Below are positions 42,683-51,768 of a DNA stretch of 64,000 nucleotides, piece by piece. Numbering within the stretch: the stretch's first letter is position 1; each line of letters begins with the position of its first letter. The notes under the pieces were generated by a model that saw only the letters and a program-made list of their open reading frames with translations, searched no databases and was not told the DNA's origin. The translations under genes were made by a program, and so were the position numbers. Location: the NCBI GenBank assembly GCA_000154345.1, contig DS480346.1, positions 62,001 to 126,000 on the forward strand, written 5' to 3'. The stretch is from [Clostridium] leptum DSM 753. Its GTDB lineage: Bacteria; Bacillota; Clostridia; Oscillospirales; Acutalibacteraceae.

Positions 42683-44038
42683 ATGTTGAGAAAAACAATC
42701 AGCGTTCTTTTGGCACTGGCGATGGTGTCGGCCCTGACTGCCTGCGCGGGCGGGGACGGTTCCTCTGAAAGCACTCCCGCAGGCGCGGATCCTTCATCCG
42801 CGGCGTCTGCCGGCGGCGCCTCCGAGGCGGAGGACAAGACCTATGGAAAGCTGACCATTTCCGGCGTTACCGGAGATCCGGACGCGTTTATCGTGGCGGG
42901 CGTGGAAAAGCTCCAGGCCGAGCATCCGGAGATCGAGGTGGAGTATATTCCATGCGATAACAGCACCCGCGAGCAGGTGATCAAAACGGCGATTTCCGCC
43001 GGCGATCCTCCCACAATCGGCTATTACTGGGGAACCCGGGTCAATTCCTTCTATGATATCGGCATGAACCTTGACCTGAAGGGCAAAATCAGCGAGGAAA
43101 TCGTGAGCAATGTGAACGAGGGGATGCTGGAGCCTTGCCTGGGAGAGAACGGCGAGATCTACGCGCTGCCCATGAAGACAGTTTACCACACTACCTTCTA
43201 CAATAAGACAATGTTTGACGAGTACGGCTTTGAAGAGCCGGAAACCTGGGACGAAATGACCGCAATTTTTGAAACCCTGAAGGCGGATGACATTTTCGGA
43301 TTTTCCACCAACTCGGCCACTATGCAGGACTGCCTTTACGGCATGACCTACGGCGAGTTGGACGCTAAGGTAGGCGAGGGGACGGCCTACGGCGTTGCCG
43401 ACGGCACGGTTTCCGTGCTTCCGGGTACTGAGGCCGGCGAAGTGATCCGCGGATGCATCGAGCAGGTACAGGCTTGGTATGAGGCTGGCTACTGGTATCC
43501 AGGCGACGGCGGCATTAATGTAACCCAGGATGACGCCAACGCGGCCTTTTCACAGGGCCGGGCCGCCTGCACCTTTATCTACAGCGGCGCGCTGGAGGTT
43601 CTGAAAAATTCCTGCGATTTTGAAATCGGCACCTTTATGAAGCCTACCTCTGAGGCAGGGATTACCTCCATTGACAATATCGAGCCCGACGTGTTTTTTA
43701 TCCCCTCCAACGCCAGCGAGGAGCAGATTAATACGGGCCTGGCCTTCCTTGAGATCATATTGGGCCATGAAATCCAGCAGACGATTGTCGATAGTGGGCA
43801 AACCCCTTCGATGACCTCCTATACCTTTGAAAACGTAGATCCTCTGCTTGAGGAGGTTATGGCAGAGCTGGACAGCGGACGGCTACAGGCCGGCGTCAAT
43901 CCCTGCCGCACCAGCTCGGAAATGCAGAACTTTATCAAGCAGCAGATCTTCGCGGCGCCTTGCAGTGGAACAATGACCATCGACCAGACGCTGGAGGAAA
44001 TGGAACGGATCCGTTTGGCGGCAGGTGAGGCTCAGTAA
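42683..44038 (+). CDS. Extracellular solute-binding lipoprotein, family 1
   Basis: 451 aa from ATG 42683 with AAAGGAG upstream. Signal peptide with lipobox LTAC (Cys 21), a Ser/Ala/Gly-rich linker, and the family 1 fold (GDPPTIGYYWG, EIYALPMKTVYHTTFYNKTMFDEYGF). Binds a carbohydrate outside the cell and passes it to the permeases at 44135 and 45018. Only distantly similar to the binding protein at 5955. Confidence 0.94.
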   Translation: MLRKTISVLLALAMVSALTACAGGDGSSESTPAGADPSSAASAGGASEAEDKTYGKLTISGVTGDPDAFIVAGVEKLQAEHPEIEVEYIPCDNSTREQVIKTAISAGDPPTIGYYWGTRVNSFYDIGMNLDLKGKISEEIVSNVNEGMLEPCLGENGEIYALPMKTVYHTTFYNKTMFDEYGFEEPETWDEMTAIFETLKADDIFGFSTNSATMQDCLYGMTYGELDAKVGEGTAYGVADGTVSVLPGTEAGEVIRGCIEQVQAWYEAGYWYPGDGGINVTQDDANAAFSQGRAACTFIYSGALEVLKNSCDFEIGTFMKPTSEAGITSIDNIEPDVFFIPSNASEEQINTGLAFLEIILGHEIQQTIVDSGQTPSMTSYTFENVDPLLEEVMAELDSGRLQAGVNPCRTSSEMQNFIKQQIFAAPCSGTMTIDQTLEEMERIRLAAGEAQ

Positions 44039-44062
44039 TCCTGTTAACGCTCAGCAATTGCA

Positions 44063-44089
44063 GTTGAGGGCGCCGTGCGCGCCCTCAAC
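44063..44089 (+). terminator. Hairpin between binding-protein and permease genes
   Basis: 11-bp stem GTTGAGGGCGC / GCGCCCTCAAC without a T-tract. Such hairpins often stabilise the upstream mRNA, keeping binding protein in excess of permeases. Confidence 0.65.
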
Positions 44090-44134
44090 CCTTAGCAGGA
44101 GCTCCGCCGCCTTTGTGAAGGAAGGGGTAAAACG

Positions 44135-45028
44135 ATGAAGAAGAAATCTGTGGAGCGCAGGTATGTGCTGATCGGCGTGTGCTTTTTGCTGCCCGCTGTC
44201 GCCGCGTACCTGGTGTTTATGGCATATCCCCTCTGCCGCACGGCTTATCTTTCATTTTCAAGCTGGAGCGGGTTTGGAGAAGTTGTGCTCAACGGCGTAA
44301 AAAATTATCAGGACCTTTTCGCGGACAAAACCTTTTGGTCATCTTTGGGGAACACCTTGTATTTCGCGGTGTTTTCCGGAATCATCAGCGTGGTGCTCGG
44401 CGTTTTGACGGCCTGGCTGATCCTTTATATGAGAAAAATGGAGGGGCAGGTATTCCGCACGGTTTTATTCGCGCCGAATATGATCGCGCCTACCATCACC
44501 GGCCTGCTGTTCCTGTTTGTCTTTACAGAGGACATCGGCCTGCTCAATAACATTTTGAAGGCGGTAGGCCTGGAGGAATGGACGACCGCCTGGCTGGCCA
44601 ACATGAACACGGTCAAGCCCACGGTTGTGATCGTGCAGACCTGGCGGCAGTTCGGCCTGACCATGATATTATGCTTTGCCGGGCTGCAGGGAATTTCCAA
44701 TGAGCTGATTGAATCCGCCCGTCTGGATGGGGCGGGAGACGGCAGGATCTTTACCCGGATTCTGCTGCCGCTGATCAAGCCGCAGATCGAGCTGGCCACC
44801 ATGTTCACCCTGCTCAACGGCTTGAAAATTTACGACTCCGTGGTATCTCTGACAGGCGGCGGCCCTTCCAGGCAAACGGTAGTGCTGCCCATGTGGATCA
44901 TTGAGAACGCCTTTACCTATTCTAACTTCGGCTATGCCAGCGCCATGTGTATCGCGTTTATCATTGTGGTGCTGATTTTTAATATCGTGCTGCGCACCGT
45001 GTTCCGAGGTGAAAATTATGAGTATTAA
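44135..45028 (+). CDS. Sugar ABC transporter permease
   Basis: 297 aa CUT1 permease of UgpA/MsmF type with six predicted helices (first at about 12-34). The ATPase-docking loop is ELIESARLDGAGDGRIFTRILLPL (about 188-211). GAAGGGG precedes the ATG. Its end overlaps the next permease start. The operon has no ATPase gene. Confidence 0.95.
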   Translation: MKKKSVERRYVLIGVCFLLPAVAAYLVFMAYPLCRTAYLSFSSWSGFGEVVLNGVKNYQDLFADKTFWSSLGNTLYFAVFSGIISVVLGVLTAWLILYMRKMEGQVFRTVLFAPNMIAPTITGLLFLFVFTEDIGLLNNILKAVGLEEWTTAWLANMNTVKPTVVIVQTWRQFGLTMILCFAGLQGISNELIESARLDGAGDGRIFTRILLPLIKPQIELATMFTLLNGLKIYDSVVSLTGGGPSRQTVVLPMWIIENAFTYSNFGYASAMCIAFIIVVLIFNIVLRTVFRGENYEY

Positions 45029-45890
45029 AGCAAAGAAGCGCGCCGCCGCGCCAACGCCCTATTCCAAAAGCACCTCGTTAAAAATTATTTCCCGGGTGAT
45101 CATCATTCTGCTGTCTCTGACGGTTGTGTACCCGCTGATTTTCATCGTGTTGGTTTCCTTTAAAAACAACCAGGAGTTTTACAGCAATATTTTCGGCCTG
45201 CCCCAGGTGTGGCGCTTTGAGAATTACGCGGCGGCCTGGGTGGAGGGCAAGATCGGCCTCTACGCCTTTAACAGCATTGTCGTAACGGTTGCTGCGGTCA
45301 TCGGCTCGGTGCTGTTTACCGCTTTAGGAGGCTATGCTCTTTCTAAAATGCATATCCCGGGCGCTAAGGCCATTATTACCGCGCTGATGACCCTGAACTT
45401 CGTGCCCGGTGTGGCGGTCTATATTCCTCTCTATATGCAGATGATCGACATGAAGCTGAGCGGGTCTCTTTGGATGCTGATTTTGCCTTACCTTACCTGG
45501 CATATCCCCTTCAGCATTTATATATTTAAAAATTTCTTCGATTCCATCCCCTCGGAGCTGATGGAGGCAGCCCGGGTAGATGGCAGCGGCGAGGTGCGGC
45601 TGTTCTTCAAAGTGATTCTGCCCTTGGTGCGGCCCGCCGTCGCTACAGTGATGGTGTTCAATTTCATCGGCACCTGGGGCGAATACATGTGGGCCAGCAT
45701 CGCCTCCTCGTCCTCCACCAAGATTCAGACGATCCCGGTGGGACTATTGTATTTCCGGGGCGAGTACGGCATTGAGTGGGGACCCTTTGCCGCGGCCATC
45801 ACCATCATCGTCGTGCCGCTGATCGCTATTTTCATTTATCTGCAGCGTTACTTTATCCAAGGCCTCACGTCGGGCGCGGTGAAGGGCTGA
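45018..45890 (+). CDS. Sugar ABC transporter permease
   Basis: 290 aa from ATG 45018 (GAGGTGAAA upstream; an in-frame GTG at 45009 would add three residues). MsmG/UgpE type with docking loop ELMEAARVDGSGEVRLFFKVILPL and the C-terminal YFIQGLTSGAVKG that is common to this subunit. It overlaps the preceding gene by 11 bp. Confidence 0.95.
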   Translation: MSIKAKKRAAAPTPYSKSTSLKIISRVIIILLSLTVVYPLIFIVLVSFKNNQEFYSNIFGLPQVWRFENYAAAWVEGKIGLYAFNSIVVTVAAVIGSVLFTALGGYALSKMHIPGAKAIITALMTLNFVPGVAVYIPLYMQMIDMKLSGSLWMLILPYLTWHIPFSIYIFKNFFDSIPSELMEAARVDGSGEVRLFFKVILPLVRPAVATVMVFNFIGTWGEYMWASIASSSSTKIQTIPVGLLYFRGEYGIEWGPFAAAITIIVVPLIAIFIYLQRYFIQGLTSGAVKG

Positions 45891-45965
45891 CAGACCGGCC
45901 GGGACAAACGGCCGGGACGGTAAAACAGACACGCCCGGCCGCCATTATTTTGTAGGAGGTTTGCT

Positions 45966-46781
45966 ATGTATCTGGCGGGAAGAAGTCATATTATAAAAAA
46001 CCGGTCGCTGATCGATACCATGCGCATGTTTCATAAAATGGGCTACGGAGGTTTAGAGCTGAGCCTGCAGCACGGTATGGGCACCTGGCTGGATGTAAAT
46101 TATCTCGATGATTATGTGATCGAAAAGGTCAACGAGGTGAGCCGGGAACTGGATTTTCCGATCACTGCTCTGGCCTGCCATCAAAATTATGTGAACGACG
46201 ACGATACCTATGAAATTGAAAAGCGTCTTTTAAAAGCGGCGCCCAAATACCATACGGTCTCGAATACAGTAATATTGTCCACCTTTATGCCCTTTGAGAT
46301 ACGGGAGCTGAACGAAAAGGAAGTTTACGCCCAGCTGATCGAACGCACACGGGAGCTTTGCAAAATCGCGGAGGACAGCGGCGTGCGGCTTGCCATCGAG
46401 GTGGAGCCCAACCAGCTGATCCATAGCCTGAAAATCTTTTTCCATGTAGCGGAAAAGGTGGGAAGCCCGGCGCTGAAGCTTAATTTCGACGTGGGACATA
46501 TTTATCTGAGCGAGGTTGATATCGAAGCCGCCATCGACCGTTCGAAGGATTTCATTGTGTACTCTCACATCGATAATATGTGCATGGGAGAGCACTGCCA
46601 TAAGCTGCCCTGGGAGGGGGAGATCGACCTGCGGGCGGTGTATCAGAAATTAAAGGATACCTGCTATGACGGGCCGGTTTCCCTGGACATCTATCTTCAG
46701 GATTACGAGGCTGCGGCGCCCCAGTGCCTAGACTATATCAACCGGGAGGTCTTTGACCCGATCAACGCCGGTAACAAATAA
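45966..46781 (+). CDS. Sugar-phosphate isomerase/epimerase, TIM barrel
   Basis: 271 aa, AP endonuclease 2/xylose isomerase-like superfamily. Metal-site candidates: Glu in LAIEVEPNQ (about 140), Asp in LNFDVGHIYL (about 178), His in YSHIDNMC (about 200), Glu/Asp near the C-terminus (PVSLDIYL). TAGGAGG precedes the ATG. Functionally parallel to the gene at 9758 but only distantly similar. Likely converts the product of the oxidoreductases. Confidence 0.87.
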   Translation: MYLAGRSHIIKNRSLIDTMRMFHKMGYGGLELSLQHGMGTWLDVNYLDDYVIEKVNEVSRELDFPITALACHQNYVNDDDTYEIEKRLLKAAPKYHTVSNTVILSTFMPFEIRELNEKEVYAQLIERTRELCKIAEDSGVRLAIEVEPNQLIHSLKIFFHVAEKVGSPALKLNFDVGHIYLSEVDIEAAIDRSKDFIVYSHIDNMCMGEHCHKLPWEGEIDLRAVYQKLKDTCYDGPVSLDIYLQDYEAAAPQCLDYINREVFDPINAGNK

Positions 46782-46801
46782 CATAAAGGTGGTAGCTAGA
46801 G

Positions 46802-48160
46802 ATGAAAAAAGTTGAAAAAAAGTACCGTTTCGGCCAAATGAATTCCGTAGAGGATTTTTCGAGAATCCTGGGGGCGGATGGGCTTGATTTCCCGGTATCG
46901 CAGGACCTGAGCGTTCTGGCCCAGCCCTTTGAGCTGTATGGAAAAACCGTTCCCAACCGGCTGGGAATCCAGCCTCTGGAGGGCTTTGACGGCCTGCCCA
47001 GCGGCGCGCCGTCAGACCTGATCTTCCGCCGTTACCATCGGTATGCCTCCGGCGGCGCGGGACTGATTTGGTATGAGTCCATCGCGATTTCCGACGACGG
47101 CCGGTGTAACCCGCTGCAAATGGTCATCAATGAGGAGACGGTAGGGGAAATTGGCCGGCTCATCCGGGAATCCGACCAGGCCGCGTGGGAATCTATGGGG
47201 CATAAGCCTTATAACGTCCTGCAGCTTACCCATTCCGGCAGGCGCTCCAATAATAAAAACTGGGAGCCTACGCCTCTTGCGGTGTGCGAAAACCCTTATA
47301 TGGATGACCATACCTCCATTGACGGCAGCTGCGGAAAAATTGAGATCGCCACCGATGAAAAAATTGAGGAGATCATCGAGGGCTTTATCCACGGGGCGGA
47401 GCTGGCCGCAGAAGCGGGCTTTGACTGCGTGGATGTTAAGGTGTGCCATGAGTATATCCTGCGGGAGCTTCTGAGCGCCTTTACCCGTCCGGGAAAATTC
47501 GGCGGCAGCTTTGAAAACCGCACGCGGGCCCTGTTCGATATTATCGACGGCATCCGCAGGCGGGTAGGCGGCGGAATAGAAATCTGCGTGCGCCTCAATG
47601 CCTATGACTGCGTGCCCTATCCCTATGGCTGGGGAATGGTAAAGAAGGAGGGGGTCATGGAGCCGGATCTAACCGAGCCGGTAAAGCTCTGCAACATGCT
47701 GGTGGAAAGAGGCGTGAAGCTGATAAACCTTTCAACAATGATGCCCCGGTACCGGCCTTATGGAACGGGCCTGATGGCGGAGCACGACGACCAGCCGATC
47801 ACCCCCTATGCGGGCGTGCATGACCTGCTGAAGGCCACCAGGGACATCAAGGCTCAGACGCCGGGCGGTATCTTTATGTGCACCGGCCTGACCTGGCTGG
47901 AGCAGTTTGGGGCCAATGTAGGCGCCGGCGGCATCGAGCAAGGATGGTTTGACATTGCGGGCTTCGGCCGCCAGGCCTTTGCCTATCCGGATTTTGCGAA
48001 AGATATTTTGTGCGGTAAGGGGATGCAGCGGAATAAATGCTGCCTGACCTGTGATAAATGCTACGATCTGATTCAAATCGGCCATACCACCACCGGATGC
48101 GTCCCGCGGGACCAGGAGGTTTATCTGCCGCTGTACCGCAAGTACGTGCAGAAGAAATGA
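46802..48160 (+). CDS. Old Yellow Enzyme-type NADH:flavin oxidoreductase
   Basis: 452 aa. FMN-binding TIM barrel of the OYE family: PNRLGIQPLEGFDG, GGAGLIWYESIAI, QLTHSGRRSN, DVKVCHEYILRELLSAFTRPGKFGGSFENRTR (about 220-250) with the family's HxY-type region replaced by CHEY, and a C-terminal Cys cluster CCLTCDKCYDL (about 412-422) that could bind an Fe-S centre as in 2,4-dienoyl-CoA reductase-type enzymes. It lacks the FAD/NADH domain of those enzymes. Reduces an activated double bond or enone, perhaps of a dehydrated sugar. Confidence 0.9.
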   Translation: MKKVEKKYRFGQMNSVEDFSRILGADGLDFPVSQDLSVLAQPFELYGKTVPNRLGIQPLEGFDGLPSGAPSDLIFRRYHRYASGGAGLIWYESIAISDDGRCNPLQMVINEETVGEIGRLIRESDQAAWESMGHKPYNVLQLTHSGRRSNNKNWEPTPLAVCENPYMDDHTSIDGSCGKIEIATDEKIEEIIEGFIHGAELAAEAGFDCVDVKVCHEYILRELLSAFTRPGKFGGSFENRTRALFDIIDGIRRRVGGGIEICVRLNAYDCVPYPYGWGMVKKEGVMEPDLTEPVKLCNMLVERGVKLINLSTMMPRYRPYGTGLMAEHDDQPITPYAGVHDLLKATRDIKAQTPGGIFMCTGLTWLEQFGANVGAGGIEQGWFDIAGFGRQAFAYPDFAKDILCGKGMQRNKCCLTCDKCYDLIQIGHTTTGCVPRDQEVYLPLYRKYVQKK

Positions 48161-48433
48161 ACGGAATTCCGGAGACTTACAGATCCGGCCTTAGGGCTGA
48201 AGGATATGCCCTCTGATATGGTATCATCTCGGAAAGAGCTTGAGGAGAACAGGCTTTTTAAGCGGCGCAGGCCCTTCTTTTTTGTGCCGCCTGCCGAGAC
48301 CGTAAGCTGCTTTCAAAGTCCTTGCGGCCTCCCAAGCCTTTGTGCGAAGGTCCGATTCCGTCCGTATTGGAAGCGAAGGCTGTTTCTCTTCAGCAAAGCC
48401 TGGGGATTTTTTATTTTACTTAAGGATATAGCG

Positions 48434-48472
48434 AAAAACGGGAGAGCGCAGCCTTGCGCTCTCCCGTTTTTT
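48434..48472 (+). terminator. Strong intrinsic terminator of the operon
   Basis: Stem AACGGGAGAGCGC / GCGCTCTCCCGTT with a short loop and T6 tail. The gap 48161-48600 otherwise holds no gene. Confidence 0.9.
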
Positions 48473-48600
48473 AGGCAGGTTATGGCTTGGCAAAGCTGAA
48501 TTTTCAGCAGAAAGGGGGAGGAGCCTTTCGGGAGCGGGCGGAAGCGTATAAAATTTTTCTTAATTTCTGTAAGATACCAGGGGATGCGGAGGAAGACTTG

Positions 48601-48609
48601 TGCTATAAT
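48601..48609 (+). promoter_or_regulatory. Extended -10 promoter
   Basis: TGCTATAAT, a TGn extended -10, 33 bp upstream of ATG 48643. No good -35 was seen. It supports 48643, not an upstream in-frame ATG at 48487, as the gene start. Confidence 0.6.
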
Positions 48610-48642
48610 GGGAGAGAAGATCAAGCGTTTTGGAGGCCCGCT

Positions 48643-50079
48643 ATGAAGATCAAATATTTTGAGCGCGTTACCAAGGAGGCTTACCTGGCGGATATTATGG
48701 AGCTGCTGTCGCTGTGCGACCAGGAATTTATCCCTCCTCTTTCCGCCCGGAGCTCGACGATTCAGAGCAACCTGGGCCCTCAGGGAGGGAAGAGGGAAGG
48801 GCCTGTGGCTTATTTTGAGAATATCCAGCATCAGCCGGCGTTTCTGGCGGTTGACGACGGCCGGGTAGTGGGCTTTATGTCCCTAAAGAAAAACTATGTC
48901 TGCGAGGAAATTCCGCCCTCCCATTCTCCAAACGTCTATGTCACCACGGTGATCGTCCATCCCCATTACCGCCGCCACGGCATCACCAACGGCTTTTATC
49001 ACCACCTGTTTAAAAAATTCGGCTGGGGCAATGTGTTTACCCGGACCTGGTCTACTAATCTGTCCCATATCCGGATTTTGTCATCCCTGAAGTTTTACGA
49101 GCACTGCCGTCTGGAGGATGACCGGGGCCCGGGAATCGATACCATTTATTATTATCACGGACCGGTGGCGAAAAAAAGCCGGCAGGTGATGAAACAATAC
49201 CGGCTTACCGGAAACTTTCTGTTTTTACTGCTCCTGGTCGTGCTCACCGCTGCCTTTGTGACGGCCTGGTCCTTGACCGACGGCGGCGTTCTCCATGAGC
49301 TTTCCATCGCCTTCGCTACCTCATTGATCGCGTCGGCGCTGTGCCTGCTTTCGGATACCTTACTGAAATATAAGGAATCCCAGAACGACGAGTATATCAA
49401 TAATTTAAAAAGCTTTGGGATTGAGAACCTGCGGTTCCATAAGGATGAGCTTTTGGAGCTGCTGATCCCCAAATGCCGGAATGAAATCTGGATCACCGGC
49501 TACCGGCTGATTATGACAGGAAAAAAGTCCTTTCGCAGAGCGCTCTGCCAGGCCTGCGCCGAGACGAAGGGCCTTAGAGTTCGGGTGCTGGCGGTGCCGC
49601 CCTGGAGCAGGACCTACCAGCTGGTATACGGCACAGAGGATGTGTCGGACAATTATATCAAGATTTTTTCCGATCTCTGCAGCTGCGCCGAAAATTACGG
49701 GACGAACCTGGAAATCCGGTTCACGGAAAAGCCGATATTCAACGATACCTATAAAATAGACGACCGGTTTATCACGGGGCCGTATCTTCATTGCTTGGAT
49801 AAAAATAACGGTCGGATCACGGCGAAGGATTTTTTCTCCCTGGATATCAACGACCCGCAAAAGGAGCTTTACGGGCTGATTTATAAGGATTATATGACAG
49901 TGTGGGAGGAAAGCCGCGCCAGGCTTAACAACGCCCGGTTTCTTTCGCGGGTCCAGGCCCGCGGGACTTCCGATTTGACCGCGGAGGAAAAATGCGAGCT
50001 TCTGATCCGGTGCTGCGAGACGATCGGCGGCAAAGAAAAGCAGCCGGAAAGAGACGCTTCCCTGGCTGCGGCGGATTAA
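48643..50079 (+). CDS. GNAT acetyltransferase - transmembrane - PLD-like fusion protein
   Basis: 478 aa from ATG 48643 (GGAGG upstream). Residues about 1-170 look like a GNAT domain: AVDDGRVVGFMSL, then YVTTVIVHPHYRRHGITNGFYHHLF, the V-x-x-x-x-R/G acetyl-CoA motif. Two transmembrane helices follow (about 190-240). The C-terminal ~230 residues resemble membrane-associated phospholipase D-like domains (EIWITGYRLIMTGK, LRVRVLAVPPWS, FITGPYLHCLDKNNGRITAKDFFSLDIN), but no exact HKD motif was seen. Alone between terminators. Role unknown; a membrane stress or immunity sensor is possible. Confidence 0.75.
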   Translation: MKIKYFERVTKEAYLADIMELLSLCDQEFIPPLSARSSTIQSNLGPQGGKREGPVAYFENIQHQPAFLAVDDGRVVGFMSLKKNYVCEEIPPSHSPNVYVTTVIVHPHYRRHGITNGFYHHLFKKFGWGNVFTRTWSTNLSHIRILSSLKFYEHCRLEDDRGPGIDTIYYYHGPVAKKSRQVMKQYRLTGNFLFLLLLVVLTAAFVTAWSLTDGGVLHELSIAFATSLIASALCLLSDTLLKYKESQNDEYINNLKSFGIENLRFHKDELLELLIPKCRNEIWITGYRLIMTGKKSFRRALCQACAETKGLRVRVLAVPPWSRTYQLVYGTEDVSDNYIKIFSDLCSCAENYGTNLEIRFTEKPIFNDTYKIDDRFITGPYLHCLDKNNGRITAKDFFSLDINDPQKELYGLIYKDYMTVWEESRARLNNARFLSRVQARGTSDLTAEEKCELLIRCCETIGGKEKQPERDASLAAAD

Positions 50080-50276
50080 TTTCATCCGCTTATCTAAAGA
50101 AAAGGGGCTGAACCCCCGGATACCGGGCGCTGGTTCCAGAGCAGAAGGCTTTACGGAAGCATACGGAGAAGGGCCGGCGCGGCTGTATTTTCGAAAAAGC
50201 AAAATGAAAAAGCAATGGAAAATAATTCATGATGCGGGAAGCAGCGGAAATCAATGAAAGAAAGGAGGGGGATGGC

Positions 50277-51407
50277 TTGGCGGCCGGGGCAAAGCAAAAA
50301 GCAATCGGTTTTTTTCGGCGGGAGCCTGTGCTGGTAATTTCCTTTGTCTGCGCCGCGGCGTCTATGGCGTTCGTGCCTCCCTCCGAGGCCTATGGCGCAT
50401 ATTTTGATTGGAAGGTTCTGAGCCTTTTGTTCTGCCTGATGGCGGTGGTGGCCGGGCTGCAGGAGTGCAATGTCTTCGCCGTGTTCTGCCAAAGGCTTCT
50501 TACGGGACGCAAACGGATGGGGCTTTTGAGCCTGATTTTGGTTCTGCTTCCCTTTTTCGCCTCCATGCTCATTACCAACGACGTGGCCTTGATCACCTTT
50601 GTCCCCTTTACCATTGTGGTGCTGTCAATGATCCAGCGGCGGCAGTATCTGATTTATCTCATCGTCCTTCAGACCATCGCCGCCAATTTGGGCAGCATGG
50701 CCGCGCCGGTGGGAAATCCCCAGAGCCTGTTCCTTTATGAGAAATTCCATCTGTCCGCCGGAGGCTATTTCAGGCTGATGCTTCCTTTTGTGCTGGCCAG
50801 CCTAGTATGCCTGGCCGCCGCCGCTCTGCTGGTGAAAAACGAAACCATCCAGGTGGAATTTTCCGCCCGGGAAACCATAAAGCATCCGAAAAAGCTGTGC
50901 CTGTTCTGCGGGCTGTTCGCCCTGTCGCTGCTGGGCGTGTTCCGGGCGCTGCCCTACCCTTGGGCGCTGGGCGCCGTAGTCATAGCTCTTCTTTTGTGGG
51001 ACCGCCCGCTGTTCGCACGGATCGACTACGGCTTGCTGCTGACCTTTTTGTGCTTTTTTGTGTTCGCCGGGAATATGGGGAATATCGGCGAGGTGCGTGA
51101 GTTTTTAAACAGCCTGCTGGAGAGAAGCGCCATGCTGACCAGCCTGCTGGCCAGCCAGGTCATCAGCAATGTTCCGGCGGCGGTGCTGCTTTCCGGTTTT
51201 ACCCAGGATGGCCAGGGACTGCTGGTGGGAACCAATCTGGGGGGCCTGGGCACGCTGATCGCTTCCCTGGCCAGCCTGATCTCGTTTCGGTATTATCTCC
51301 GCCTGGAGGGCGCGAAGCCCCTGCGGTATCTTGGCGTGTTTACCGGCCTGAATCTTGCGGGACTGGCAGTTTTAACTTCCCTGGCTCTGTGCCTGTCCTT
51401 GTGGTGA
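50277..51407 (+). CDS. SLC13/ArsB-like anion transporter permease
   Basis: About 376 aa, ten or more transmembrane helices. ITNDVALITFVPFTIVVL (about 100-117) resembles the conserved NDVA segment of the ArsB/NhaD/citrate transporter superfamily; a second QVISNVPAAVLLSGF (about 300) is the matching inverted-repeat segment. TTG 50277 follows AAAGGAGGGGG at ideal spacing; ATG 50229 is in frame but has no ribosome site. Substrate unknown. The 150-bp leader has several short GC hairpins. Confidence 0.85.
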   Translation: MAAGAKQKAIGFFRREPVLVISFVCAAASMAFVPPSEAYGAYFDWKVLSLLFCLMAVVAGLQECNVFAVFCQRLLTGRKRMGLLSLILVLLPFFASMLITNDVALITFVPFTIVVLSMIQRRQYLIYLIVLQTIAANLGSMAAPVGNPQSLFLYEKFHLSAGGYFRLMLPFVLASLVCLAAAALLVKNETIQVEFSARETIKHPKKLCLFCGLFALSLLGVFRALPYPWALGAVVIALLLWDRPLFARIDYGLLLTFLCFFVFAGNMGNIGEVREFLNSLLERSAMLTSLLASQVISNVPAAVLLSGFTQDGQGLLVGTNLGGLGTLIASLASLISFRYYLRLEGAKPLRYLGVFTGLNLAGLAVLTSLALCLSLW

Positions 51408-51471
51408 TAGAACATACGTCTACCGGGGGCTTTCAGCCTGTAAAGAGACGGCCTTTAAGGGGAGAGAAGGA

Positions 51472-51500
51472 AAAAGCGGTTAACCGCTTTTTTGATTTTC
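51472..51500 (+). terminator. Intrinsic terminator
   Basis: The perfect palindrome AAAAGCGGTT/AACCGCTTTT is followed by TTGATTTT. Last feature of the GC-rich block. Confidence 0.75.
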
Positions 51501-51768
51501 CAGCACAGAAAAGCAGCTAAAAATAAGTATAGAATTTAATAATATATACTATAGAAACTTACCACGGTCTAACCACTTCTAAAACCCTGCAATTACGCTA
51601 TTCTCAGAGTAGTTAGAAGCGGATAAATACCGAGAAATGTAGGTAACTCGTGCATTATTTCTACACTACTCATACATCTATATTCCTATACAAAGTCAGC
51701 CTCCTCGTTGTGCTGAGTGCCTTTGTTGGTGCTCCCACTTCGGGGAGGCTTTTCTTTGTTTTTACAAG
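51501..51768. other. Presumed attachment region of the phage-like element
   Basis: AT-rich 268 bp between the chromosomal terminator and the integrase gene. It has small repeats (ACTTCTAA near 51577, TTAGAAG near 51613) that could be integrase arm sites, and a long hairpin AGCCTCC ... GGGGAGGCTTTTC (51698-51757) that can terminate transcription. The core attachment site was not identified. Confidence 0.4.

Noticed and set aside
50080..50228. Structured leader with several short GC hairpins considered as a riboswitch
   Set aside because: No known riboswitch core recognised; stems are short and could be chance in GC-rich DNA.
51501..51768. tmRNA or other structural RNA near the second integrase
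   Set aside because: No tRNA-like ends or tag-coding segment; only a terminator-like hairpin and small repeats are visible.
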